Of a stretch of 64,000 bases of DNA, positions 25,278-33,491 are shown piece by piece. Both the position numbers and the translations under genes were made by a program. Each line of letters opens with the position of its first letter. The stretch's first letter is position 1. The notes beneath the pieces are model-generated. The model made no database searches. It worked only from the letters and a program-made list of their open reading frames with translations, and was not told where the DNA came from. The DNA is from Alphaproteobacteria bacterium (GTDB lineage: Bacteria > Pseudomonadota > Alphaproteobacteria > UBA8366 > Aestuariispiraceae). The stretch spans positions 372,001 through 436,000 of the forward strand of contig JAWPMN010000001.1 in NCBI GenBank assembly GCA_033344895.1, given 5' to 3'.

Positions 25278-25386
25278 GGGCTCATCGCCGCTTCAGTTCA
25301 TTGCCGCAACTGCCCCTTTCAGTGTCTAGTCAAAACTTTTGATTAGTTTTAGGTTGGGCTTATGCAACCATGGACTGACTGATTAG

Positions 25387-27543
25387 ATGAACAGCCAATA
25401 CTTAAATGACAGCCCTATCGCGACTTCAGCCGATGATCAGTACGGAATCACGTCGTTTGCAGAGTCGATAGCAAAAGGCATTCTTGGAGTAAAAAATCCC
25501 GTAGGCACAGCTATCGCGCTAAACGGTGCTTGGGGCTCTGGGAAAAGCAGCGCGGTGAACCTCATTAGAAGCCAACTTGAGCAGTCGAACTGCGAAAACC
25601 TTACCATCTCCGAGTTCAAGTGCTGGTGGTATAGAGGTGAAGAAGCTCTCGCCCTCGCATTTCTGCAGAACCTTAATGCTCTGCTAAGCGATACATTAAA
25701 GGGCAAAGTAAAGGACCTTATTCCAAAAATTGGGCGGGGGTTGCTACAAGCTGGACCTGTAATTGGTGCCGCTGTTGCATTAACATCGGCAGGAAGCTTT
25801 GCATCGCTCAGTAGCGCTACGACAAATTTCGCGAAGCGCTTTTTCGGCGAAGGTGACACTATAGAGGCAACCTTCCAGAAATTGGCCAAAGTTCTTGAGG
25901 GGGAAGATCGGCGTTTTCTTATCATTATCGATGACATAGATCGATTAAGCACAGACGAAGCATTGGCTATATTTCGCTTGGTGAAATCTGTTGGACGTTT
26001 ACCCAATGTTATGTATTTGCTTGTATTTGACAGGCGCCTTGCAGATCAAGCGGTGTCTGAGAGGCACCCGTCTGAAGGACCCCATTTCCTAGAGAAAATT
26101 ATACAGGTTGGATTTGAACTTCCTCTACCACTCAGAACAGACCTTAATCGTGCCACCCTTACCGCAATCGAATCTACTTGTGGCCCCGCAGACGAAGCGC
26201 ATGTTCAACGAATAATGAACCTATTTCATGACGTCGTTGTTCCATACCTGACCACACCAAGACATGTGGCCCGATTCCAAAACGCGATAAGCCTTTCATG
26301 GCCCGCTATATCTGGCGAAGTGAGTATCGCTGATTTCATCGCGCTAGAAACACTAAGGCTATATGAACCTTCAACTTTTCAGGCAATCAGAACACACAAG
26401 GAGTCCCTGTGCGGTGCTCGAGGCCGCAATGACATTGGCAACCAAGATCGTGACAGTAGGTTCGATCCGTTCCTTCAATCAGTCGCCGAAGAACGACAAG
26501 AAACTGTTCGAATAGCCTTGCAGCGCCTGTTTCCCCGTATGGAAGAAATGCTTTACGAGAATGGGTTCCAAGCTCAGTGGGAGACTGAGCGAAGGGTATG
26601 CATAGAAGCGCATTTTGACACATATTTCCGAATGTCGCTGAGCGACGAAACACTCTCGATGACTTTTATAAATCAACTCGTTGAGCGAGCGGACGACGCT
26701 GAATTTATCCAAACGGCTTTTCGTGACGCGGCGAGGACGCGGCGGCGTGTTGGCACATCTATGGTGCCGGTCTTACTCGACGAACTTAATGCGCACGCAC
26801 TCAACATTGAGCGTGAGAAGGTTGAGCCATTAATTAGCTCATTGTTCGAAATACACGATGAAATAGATCTCGAAGTCGACCGAGAACGCGGATTTATGGC
26901 GATGGCGGACACGACGCTTAGATATCACTGGCTCATCCGCCGGCTCACAAATGGTCGCTTTACGATAGATGAAAGAACAGCTGTTTACATATCGGCTTGC
27001 GAAAAAGCATCGATTGGATGGCTGGTTGACTTCACCGCTTCTTCTCGAGGGGACTATCGAGAGCGAGAGAATGGCCCCCAACGGGAAGAAGCCTGTTTGA
27101 TCAATGAAAATGCTGTCTCTCCCCTTGTAGATAGCACTCTATCGAAAATTCGCGAAGCAGCCTCGAACAACACCCTCCTTAGCCACAACGATTTATTTTA
27201 TATTCTTTATCGCTGGCGCGATTTTATGGGTGGAGACCCGTCCGAAGTACTCGAATGGACGAACTTGCAACTCAATAACGATAACGCACTTGTCATATTC
27301 GCGCGGCAATTGACTGGGGAGTCTTGGTCGCAAGGTATGGGATTTGCGGGGCTTGGAGATCGCGTCGCAAGACGGCAAGTGGAGGCTCGAATAGACGAGA
27401 AAACGGACATCTTAGACATTACCCATTTTCGTGCTGAACTAGAGCGCTTACGAGCAAGCGACCAGTTGGATAAAACTGCAAAAGGGATCGTTAACGAATT
27501 TCTTGATGCGTGGGATCGACGTCGAGAAGGGCACGATGATTGA
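25387..27543 (+). CDS. KAP-family P-loop NTPase, AT-rich foreign gene, candidate phage-defence protein
   Basis: A 718-residue KAP NTPase. Walker A is G-A-W-G-S-G-K-S at about 47-54, a hydrophobic membrane-like insert lies at about 118-140, and Walker B is F-L-I-I-I-D-D-I-D-R-L at about 177-187. This order (membrane segment between Walker A and B) is typical of the family. The C-terminal 350 residues match nothing I recognise. Base use is unlike the neighbours: line 25921-25980 has 23 G+C in 60, line 25021-25080 has 47 in 60. KAP proteins include PifA of the F plasmid, which blocks phage T7 growth, so defence is plausible but unproven. It stands alone, with no toxin, nuclease or integrase gene beside it. 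Confidence 0.87.
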   Translation: MNSQYLNDSPIATSADDQYGITSFAESIAKGILGVKNPVGTAIALNGAWGSGKSSAVNLIRSQLEQSNCENLTISEFKCWWYRGEEALALAFLQNLNALLSDTLKGKVKDLIPKIGRGLLQAGPVIGAAVALTSAGSFASLSSATTNFAKRFFGEGDTIEATFQKLAKVLEGEDRRFLIIIDDIDRLSTDEALAIFRLVKSVGRLPNVMYLLVFDRRLADQAVSERHPSEGPHFLEKIIQVGFELPLPLRTDLNRATLTAIESTCGPADEAHVQRIMNLFHDVVVPYLTTPRHVARFQNAISLSWPAISGEVSIADFIALETLRLYEPSTFQAIRTHKESLCGARGRNDIGNQDRDSRFDPFLQSVAEERQETVRIALQRLFPRMEEMLYENGFQAQWETERRVCIEAHFDTYFRMSLSDETLSMTFINQLVERADDAEFIQTAFRDAARTRRRVGTSMVPVLLDELNAHALNIEREKVEPLISSLFEIHDEIDLEVDRERGFMAMADTTLRYHWLIRRLTNGRFTIDERTAVYISACEKASIGWLVDFTASSRGDYRERENGPQREEACLINENAVSPLVDSTLSKIREAASNNTLLSHNDLFYILYRWRDFMGGDPSEVLEWTNLQLNNDNALVIFARQLTGESWSQGMGFAGLGDRVARRQVEARIDEKTDILDITHFRAELERLRASDQLDKTAKGIVNEFLDAWDRRREGHDD

Positions 27544-27597
27544 ATAAGTTGACGATACAGAATTAGAAGTTCAATGACATCGCATCTCCCACCATCA

Positions 27598-27643
27598 ATT
27601 GGTCTGCTACTCTCTCGATAGTGGATATATTTCCTAGACCAAT
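27598..27643. promoter_or_regulatory. Inverted-repeat operator before the ABC importer operon, twin of the mocR operator
   Basis: ATTGGTCT (27598-27605) and AGACCAAT (27636-27643) form a perfect 8-bp inverted repeat with a 30-base spacer, the same arm pattern and spacing as at 23741-23786 (only the A/T at arm position 6 differs). A TATATT (27626-27631) in the spacer could be a -10 element. It lies 73 bases before the importer start codon and after the end of the AT-rich NTPase gene. Confidence 0.65.
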
Positions 27644-27716
27644 GCTGACCTAGGCTTTCCGGATCAATCACCGTGCCGTCCGCTTCATCGGAGGGCCAAT
27701 GGAGTGGGAGGCTAAG

Positions 27717-28796
27717 ATGACGTATGGGAAAATGACGGCGCTGCTGGCGTCGGCGGCGTTTCTGGGGGCGGTTTCGACACCGGTTCAGGCCGAGACGCTG
27801 CGGCTGCTGACCTGGGGCTCGTATGCGCCGGAGGAAGTGATCCAGAAATTCGAGGAGAAATACCCCGATATCGATGTCGAGGTGACCTTTTCGAACAACG
27901 AGGAAATGATCGCCAAGCTGCGGGCGACCGGCGGGGCGGGGTTCGACCTGGCCCAGCCGAGCCATGACCGCATCTATGCGGCGCAACTGGAATACAATAT
28001 CTACAAGCCGATGGACCTGTCGAAGATCGACACCTCGATCTATGAGCAGAAGCTGCTGGACGGGGTCAAGGCGAACACGACCATCGACGGCGAGGTCTAT
28101 TCGGTCCCCCACCAATGGGGCACGTCCGGCCTGATGGCGGACAAGACCAAGGCGCCGGACTTCAAGAGCTGGGGCGATCTGTGCGACCCGCAATACAAGG
28201 GCCGGACGTCGATGCGCCTGAAGCGCACGATCCTGCTGGGCACGGCCTTCGCCATGGGCGAGGACCCGTTCGCGGCCTATGCCGACCTGGACAAGTATCA
28301 GGAGATCCTGGACAAGGTCGTCGACAAGCTGATCGCGTGCAAGGACAACGTGAAGGCCTATTGGAAGGGCGGGGACGATCTGTCGGCGCTGATGCTGTCG
28401 GGTGAGATCGTGGCGTCGGAAACGTGGGATTCCACGGCCTTCCGCCTGTACAGCCAGAATCCGAACATCGTCTTCGTGCCGCCGGAAACCGGTGCGCTGG
28501 CCTGGATCGACACCTTCACCCTGCCGCGCAAGGGCAAGGCGGATGACGCGGCCTACAAGTGGATCAACTTCGTCATGCAGCCGGAAATCGTCGAGCTGAT
28601 GTCCGCCAGCAGCGGCGGCACCTCGGCCCGCAAGGGCGGGCGCGACCTGCTGCCGGCCGACAAGAAGGCGGCGGTCAACGCGGCCTTCACGGACGAGGAC
28701 ATCGCCAATCTGCAGTTCTTCGCCAACATCCCCCCGGGCGTGGAGGATATGGAAGGCAAGGCGCTGGAGAAGATCAAGGCGGCGACGGGCGGCTGA
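27717..28796 (+). CDS. Periplasmic substrate-binding protein, spermidine/putrescine (PotD) type
   Basis: A 359-residue extracellular solute-binding protein. The start at 27717 is supported by GGGAGG seven bases upstream; the earlier in-frame ATG at 27699 lacks one. A signal peptide ends near A-Q-A (about residue 26). The mature start E-T-L-R-L-L-T-W-G-S-Y-A-P-E-E-V-I-Q-K-F-E is characteristic of PotD/PotF relatives. The protein heads an ABC importer operon and is followed by an intrinsic terminator before the ATPase gene, which would give extra binding protein. The ligand may be a polyamine, a quaternary amine or an opine; sequence does not decide. Confidence 0.92.
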   Translation: MTYGKMTALLASAAFLGAVSTPVQAETLRLLTWGSYAPEEVIQKFEEKYPDIDVEVTFSNNEEMIAKLRATGGAGFDLAQPSHDRIYAAQLEYNIYKPMDLSKIDTSIYEQKLLDGVKANTTIDGEVYSVPHQWGTSGLMADKTKAPDFKSWGDLCDPQYKGRTSMRLKRTILLGTAFAMGEDPFAAYADLDKYQEILDKVVDKLIACKDNVKAYWKGGDDLSALMLSGEIVASETWDSTAFRLYSQNPNIVFVPPETGALAWIDTFTLPRKGKADDAAYKWINFVMQPEIVELMSASSGGTSARKGGRDLLPADKKAAVNAAFTDEDIANLQFFANIPPGVEDMEGKALEKIKAATGG

Positions 28797-28829
28797 CGCC
28801 CGGCGTCCCGGACTTCGGTCCCAAACTCG

Positions 28830-28871
28830 GGGAAGCCGCCCCACTCCTTGCGGCGGCTTCCCTTTTCGTTT
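28830..28871 (+). terminator. Intra-operon terminator after the binding-protein gene
   Basis: GGGAAGCCGCC (28830-28840) pairs perfectly with GGCGGCTTCCC (28852-28862) around an 11-base loop and is followed by TTTTCGTTT. It sits between the binding-protein gene and the ATPase gene of the same importer. Partial read-through here would explain the excess of binding protein usual in ABC importers. Confidence 0.75.
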
Positions 28872-28918
28872 CTCAATAATTCCCGGACTTTTCTTCCGGC
28901 CATGAATTGGGTGTCAGC

Positions 28919-30079
28919 ATGACCACCGATCCGATCCACGATTTGGAATGCGCGAATATTTCCAAGAATTTCGGCGCGGTGCGCGCCGTCGATGATGTGT
29001 CCTTTGAAATTCCCAGCGGATCGTTCTTCTCCATCCTGGGTCCGTCCGGCTGCGGCAAGACCACGCTGATGCGCATGATCGCGGGGTTCGAGACGCCCAG
29101 CGCCGGCGACATCCGGATCAAGGGACGGTCGGTCGTCTCCCTGGCCCCGAACCGGCGCAACGTGAAGATGGTGTTCCAGCATCTGGCCCTGTTCCCGATG
29201 ATGAATGTCTATGAGAACATCGCCTATGGCCTGCGCTGCAGCGGGACGCCGAAGGCCGATATCCCCGGCAAGGTCCAGAATGTGCTGGAGCGTATCGCCC
29301 TGCCCGATGTCGGCGAACGCGAAATCCATCAGCTGTCCGGCGGCCAGAAGCAGCGCATCGCCATCGCGCGCTGCATGGTGCTGGACCCGGATGTGCTGCT
29401 GCTGGACGAGCCGCTGGGCGCGCTGGACCTGAAGCTGCGCGAGGCGATGAAGATCGAACTGAAACTGCTGCAGCATCAGTTCAACACCACCTTCGTCTAC
29501 ATCACCCACGATCAGTCGGAAGCCCTGGTCATGTCGGACCGGGTCGCGGTGATGAACAACGGCCGCTTCGAACAGATCGGCCGACCGCAGGAGCTGTATC
29601 ACGCCCCGACCAGCGCCTTCGTCGCGGGCTTCGTGGGCGACAGCAACCGCTGGGCCGGGCGCGTGGTCGACGCCGATGCGCAATCCGCCAAGATCGAGAC
29701 CGCGGACGGGCTGGTCACCGAATGCGTCCAGCGCGCGGCGCACCGGCTGAACGGCGGCGACGCGGTCGAACTGTTCGTGCGGCCGGAATTCATCACCGTC
29801 GGCGGCAAGAACGGTGCGGCGTCGGGCGGCAATACCCTGACCGGCATCGTCGACAGCATCCTGTTCAACGGCGCGAACAGCCGCGTTCTGGTGCGCACGG
29901 CGTCCAACGCGCTGATCGAGGCCGATGTGACCCTGACCGGCGGCGATGCCGACTTCCAGGAGGGCGATACGGTCGCGCTGAACTGGTCGGCGGAAAACGC
30001 CATGAGTTTCCGCACCGAAGCCGCCGCGGGCCATGTGAATTCGGGCGGTCAGAACGCGGGCCGGGAGAATGCGGCATGA
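28919..30079 (+). CDS. ABC importer ATP-binding protein, PotA type
   Basis: A 386-residue ABC ATPase with a C-terminal TOBE regulatory domain. Walker A is G-P-S-G-C-G-K-T-T near residue 41, the signature L-S-G-G-Q-K-Q-R-I-A-I-A-R near 138, and Walker B is V-L-L-L-D-E-P-L-G-A-L-D near 158, followed by the switch region T-H-D-Q-S-E-A-L. The ATG at 28919 is used; a TTG twelve bases earlier is an alternative. The stop overlaps the first permease (ATGA). It powers uptake by the permease pair that follows. Confidence 0.94.
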   Translation: MTTDPIHDLECANISKNFGAVRAVDDVSFEIPSGSFFSILGPSGCGKTTLMRMIAGFETPSAGDIRIKGRSVVSLAPNRRNVKMVFQHLALFPMMNVYENIAYGLRCSGTPKADIPGKVQNVLERIALPDVGEREIHQLSGGQKQRIAIARCMVLDPDVLLLDEPLGALDLKLREAMKIELKLLQHQFNTTFVYITHDQSEALVMSDRVAVMNNGRFEQIGRPQELYHAPTSAFVAGFVGDSNRWAGRVVDADAQSAKIETADGLVTECVQRAAHRLNGGDAVELFVRPEFITVGGKNGAASGGNTLTGIVDSILFNGANSRVLVRTASNALIEADVTLTGGDADFQEGDTVALNWSAENAMSFRTEAAAGHVNSGGQNAGRENAA

Positions 30080-30945
30080 GCCACCGCGACACCCGGCGCC
30101 TGATGCTGATCCTGCTCTTCGCGCCCTTCGCCCTGTGGATCCTGCTGCTGATTGTGCTGCCGCATATCGGCATGGGCTATCTGGCCCTGCGGGAGAAGAT
30201 CGGGCCGCGGGAGTACGAATTCGGCTTCGGCAATTTCGTCGAATTCGCGATGGAGCCGATTTACTGGAACACGCTGCTGCGCACCGGCAGCATGTCGCTG
30301 CTGGTCACCGCGCTGGCGCTGCTGGTCGGCTTTCCCATCGCCTATTACATCGCCAAGATTGCCGGCCATCGGACGCGCGGCGCGATGTTCCTGCTGTGTC
30401 TGATCCCGCTCTGGGTCAGCGACCTGATCCGCGCCTTCGGCTGGATCCTGCTGCTGCGCGAAACGGGAGTCGTGTCTTCCGGGCTGCAGGCCATGGGCCT
30501 GATCGATGCGCCGGTGGAACTGCTCTACAACGACGTCACCGTGGTGATCGGCCTGGTCTACACCGTCATGCTGTTCATGATCGTGCCCCTGGTCTCGACC
30601 CTGGACGGCATGGACAATTCGATGATCGAAGCCGGGTACAATCTGGGCGGCAGCGGGTTGACCGTGCTGCGCCGGATCATCATCCCCTATGCCATGCCGG
30701 GCATCGTGTCGGGCTGCATCATCGTCTTCATGCTGACGGCGGGCAGCTATCTGACGCCGATCCTGCTGGGTGGCAAGAATTCCAGCTGGTTCACCGAGAT
30801 GATCTACGAACAGTTCATCACCCGCTACAACTGGGAGGCCGGCGCGACCTTCGGCTTCCTGCTGCTGGCCTTCACCTCGCTGGTCGTCTGGCTGGGCCTC
30901 AAGATTTCGCGCCAGACCCTGGCCGGCACCGTGGCGCGGAGCTGA
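30076..30945 (+). CDS. ABC importer permease, PotB type
   Basis: A 289-residue inner-membrane permease with about six helices, the first at residues 8-32. The EAA loop that contacts the ATPase is visible as M-I-E-A-G-Y-N-L-G-G-S-G-L-T-V-L-R-R-I-I-I-P. The sequence G-S-Y-L-T-P-I-L-L-G-G near the end is typical of PotB permeases of polyamine-class importers. The start overlaps the ATPase stop, and the second permease begins four bases after its stop codon. Confidence 0.94.
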   Translation: MSHRDTRRLMLILLFAPFALWILLLIVLPHIGMGYLALREKIGPREYEFGFGNFVEFAMEPIYWNTLLRTGSMSLLVTALALLVGFPIAYYIAKIAGHRTRGAMFLLCLIPLWVSDLIRAFGWILLLRETGVVSSGLQAMGLIDAPVELLYNDVTVVIGLVYTVMLFMIVPLVSTLDGMDNSMIEAGYNLGGSGLTVLRRIIIPYAMPGIVSGCIIVFMLTAGSYLTPILLGGKNSSWFTEMIYEQFITRYNWEAGATFGFLLLAFTSLVVWLGLKISRQTLAGTVARS

Positions 30946-30949
30946 GCCG

Positions 30950-31810
30950 ATGATGAAAGCACGCTCCAACTGGGCCTTCCTTCTCGGCTACCGCTTCTAT
31001 GTCGCGGCCTTCTTCGTCTTCCTGGCCGCCCCCCTGATCGCGGCGGGCAGCTTCGCCTTCAACGATTCCCTGTTCCCGGCGCTGCCCTGGCAGGGCTTCA
31101 CGCTGGACTGGTTCTTCAACGACACGGAACCGAAACTGGGCATGTTCCATGACCGGCGATTGCTGCGCGGGCTCTATTACTCCTTCGTAATCGCCTGCGG
31201 CGTGTCGGCGCTGTCGGTCTTCGTCGGCACCTGCAACGCATTCCTGTTCGTGCGCTCGGACCTGCCGGCGAAGAATTTCTTCTACATCGTGATGGTCGTG
31301 CCGCTGGTCATTCCGGGGGTGATCCTGGGCATCTCGATCCTCGCCATGGCCAGCCAGTTCGCCAACAGCCTGGAAGAAGCCCACGGAATCGAACTGGAAT
31401 TTCTGCGCCCCGGGCTGCCTCTGGTCATCCTGGGCCAGTTTTCCTTCATCGCCACGATCACCTCGCTGGTCATCACGGCTCGGCTGCGCAAGTTCGATGC
31501 GACGATGGAGGAGGCGGCGTATAACCTGGGCGCGGGGCGGCTGCGCGTGCTCCTGACGATCACCCTGCCCTTCCTCCGGCCGGCGATGATCGCCGCCGGG
31601 ATCGTGGCCTTCCTGGTTTCCTTCGAGAACTTCAACACGACTCTTTTCCTGGTCGGTTCCGAATCGCCGTTGACGATCACGATGTTCGATCGTATGGCGA
31701 AAGTCGGATCGACGCCGGTCCTGAATGCGGTTTCGTTTTTCCTCATGATCGGTTCCGGCGCTCTCGCACTCGTATCGGTGCTGGTGCAACGCGACAGGAC
31801 GAAAGTCTGA
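30950..31810 (+). CDS. ABC importer permease, PotC type
   Basis: A 286-residue permease, partner of the upstream PotB-type protein. Helices are visible at about 13-35, 80-105, 110-135, 150-175, 200-225 and 255-280. The EAA loop reads M-E-E-A-A-Y-N-L-G-A-G-R-L-R-V-L-L-T-I-T-L-P. The later F-E-N-F-N-T-T-L-F-L-V-G segment is typical of PotC-like proteins. It lies immediately before a GMC oxidoreductase gene (seven bases between), so uptake and oxidation of the same compound are probably linked. Confidence 0.93.
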   Translation: MMKARSNWAFLLGYRFYVAAFFVFLAAPLIAAGSFAFNDSLFPALPWQGFTLDWFFNDTEPKLGMFHDRRLLRGLYYSFVIACGVSALSVFVGTCNAFLFVRSDLPAKNFFYIVMVVPLVIPGVILGISILAMASQFANSLEEAHGIELEFLRPGLPLVILGQFSFIATITSLVITARLRKFDATMEEAAYNLGAGRLRVLLTITLPFLRPAMIAAGIVAFLVSFENFNTTLFLVGSESPLTITMFDRMAKVGSTPVLNAVSFFLMIGSGALALVSVLVQRDRTKV

Positions 31811-31817
31811 CCCCTCC

Positions 31818-33431
31818 ATGGAAACCTATGACTATGTGATCGTCGGCGCGGGCTCCGCCGGCTGCGTTCTGGCGAACCGGCTGACCCAGGACGGCAAGAG
31901 CAAGGTTCTGCTGATCGAGGCTGGGCCCGACGACCGCCGGTTCTGGATTCAGGTGCCGATCGGCTACGGCAAGTCCTTCTACGATCCGAAGGTCAACTGG
32001 ATGTACACGACGGAACCGGTGCCGTCGCTGAACAACCGGACCAGCTACTGGCCGCGCGGCCGGGTTCTGGGCGGGTCCAGCTCGATCAACGCGATGGTCT
32101 ATATCCGCGGCCAGGCGCAGGATTACGAGGACTGGCGCGCGGCGGGCAATCCCGGCTGGGGCTGGGACGACATCCTGCCGATCTACAAGCGCATGGAAAG
32201 CCACGCCGGGGGCGAGAGCGAATACCATGGCGGGTCCGGCCCGCTGCATGTCTATGCGCCGGGCGAACGCCTGCATCCCAGTTGCGAACATTTCTTCCGC
32301 GCCGGGGAGGAAATGGGCCTGCCGCGCAATCCGGATTTCAACGGCGAAAGCCAGCGCGGCGTCGGCCATTACCAGGTCACGGTGCGTGACGGCATGCGCA
32401 TGTCCGCCGCCCGCGCCTATCTGTGGCCCGCGCGCAAACGGCCCAATCTGCGCATCGTCACCCATGCCGAAGCGCGGCGCATCCGCTTTGAAGGCAAGCG
32501 CGCCGCGGGTGTGGAATATGTGAAGGGCGGCAAGTCCCATCTGGTCCGTGCATCGCGCGAAGTCATTCTTTCCGGCGGTTCGGTCAATTCGCCCAAACTT
32601 CTGATGCTGTCGGGCGTCGGTGCCGCCGCCGATCTGGCACAGCATGACATTCAGCCCGTCCACGACCTGCCCGCCGTCGGCCGAAACCTGCTGGACCACC
32701 TGGATTGCGGGGTCATCTACAAATCCAAGGTGCCGACCCTGAACGACCAGCTTTATCCGCTGTGGGGCAAGCTGTGGGCCGGGATGCAGTATGTGCTGGC
32801 GCGCCGGGGCCCGTTGTCGCTCAGCGTCAATCACGGCGGCGGATTCTTCAGTGTCGGACCGGACCAGACGCGCCCGAACATCCAGCTCTACTTCTCGCCC
32901 CTCAGCTACACGCGCGTGCCGGCGGGTACCCGCGCGTTGATGAGCCCGGACCCCTATTCCGCCTTCAACCTCAGCATCTCGCCCTGCCGGCCGACCAGCC
33001 GAGGACAGGTCAGCCTCCGACCGGGGGCCCCGCATGGCGCACCGGTCATCGACCCCAACTATCTGGCGACCGAACATGACCGGTTCGAGATTATCGAAGG
33101 CATGCGTTTCCTGCTGAAGTTCGGCCGCACCGAAGCGATGCGGAAGATCGTCGAGGCGCCGGTCGACCCCTTCCCCAAAGGCGAGGACGACGAGACCCTG
33201 ATGGACTATATCCGCGATCGTGCCGTGACCGTCTTTCATCCGGTCAGCACGTGCCGGATGGGCCCGGCCGGCCCGGACACCGTGGTCGGCCCGGATCTGA
33301 AGGTACATGGACTGGTGGGTTTGCGCGTCGCCGATGCGTCGATCTTCCCGTCCCTAACCTCAGGCAACACCAACGCCCCATCGATCATGGTCGGCGAGAA
33401 GGCCAGCGATCTGATCCTGAGCGACCGTTAG
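31818..33431 (+). CDS. GMC-family FAD oxidoreductase (choline dehydrogenase-like)
   Basis: A 537-residue flavoprotein of the glucose-methanol-choline family, which oxidises primary or secondary alcohols. It has the FAD-binding V-G-A-G-S-A-G-C-V-L-A-N-R-L near residue 10, the first GMC signature R-G-R-V-L-G-G-S-S-S-I-N-A around 82, the second signature G-S-V-N-S-P-K-L-L-M-L-S-G-V-G near 255, and the catalytic His in V-F-H-P-V-S-T-C-R-M-G near 473. It resembles BetA and related alcohol dehydrogenases, but choline specificity is not established because no betaine aldehyde dehydrogenase is adjacent. It is the last gene of the importer operon. Confidence 0.9.
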   Translation: METYDYVIVGAGSAGCVLANRLTQDGKSKVLLIEAGPDDRRFWIQVPIGYGKSFYDPKVNWMYTTEPVPSLNNRTSYWPRGRVLGGSSSINAMVYIRGQAQDYEDWRAAGNPGWGWDDILPIYKRMESHAGGESEYHGGSGPLHVYAPGERLHPSCEHFFRAGEEMGLPRNPDFNGESQRGVGHYQVTVRDGMRMSAARAYLWPARKRPNLRIVTHAEARRIRFEGKRAAGVEYVKGGKSHLVRASREVILSGGSVNSPKLLMLSGVGAAADLAQHDIQPVHDLPAVGRNLLDHLDCGVIYKSKVPTLNDQLYPLWGKLWAGMQYVLARRGPLSLSVNHGGGFFSVGPDQTRPNIQLYFSPLSYTRVPAGTRALMSPDPYSAFNLSISPCRPTSRGQVSLRPGAPHGAPVIDPNYLATEHDRFEIIEGMRFLLKFGRTEAMRKIVEAPVDPFPKGEDDETLMDYIRDRAVTVFHPVSTCRMGPAGPDTVVGPDLKVHGLVGLRVADASIFPSLTSGNTNAPSIMVGEKASDLILSDR

Positions 33432-33491
33432 TCCGGGTCTTGTTGCGCAAATAAGTCGCATCGCGAACGGTACTGCTCACTCGGAATTTGC

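Noticed and set aside
25278-25386. Possible attachment-site repeats at the borders of the AT-rich NTPase gene
   Set aside because: AGTTCATTG near 25300 and AGTTCAATG near 27570 are similar but too short and imperfect to call a target-site duplication, and no integrase or tRNA end is nearby.
27207-28844. 545-codon open frame on the minus strand
   Set aside because: It runs antisense through the end of the NTPase gene and the whole binding-protein gene; the translation is Arg/Leu/Asp-rich with no family features.
31743-33308. 521-codon open frame on the minus strand
   Set aside because: Antisense to the GMC oxidoreductase gene, which has all family motifs.
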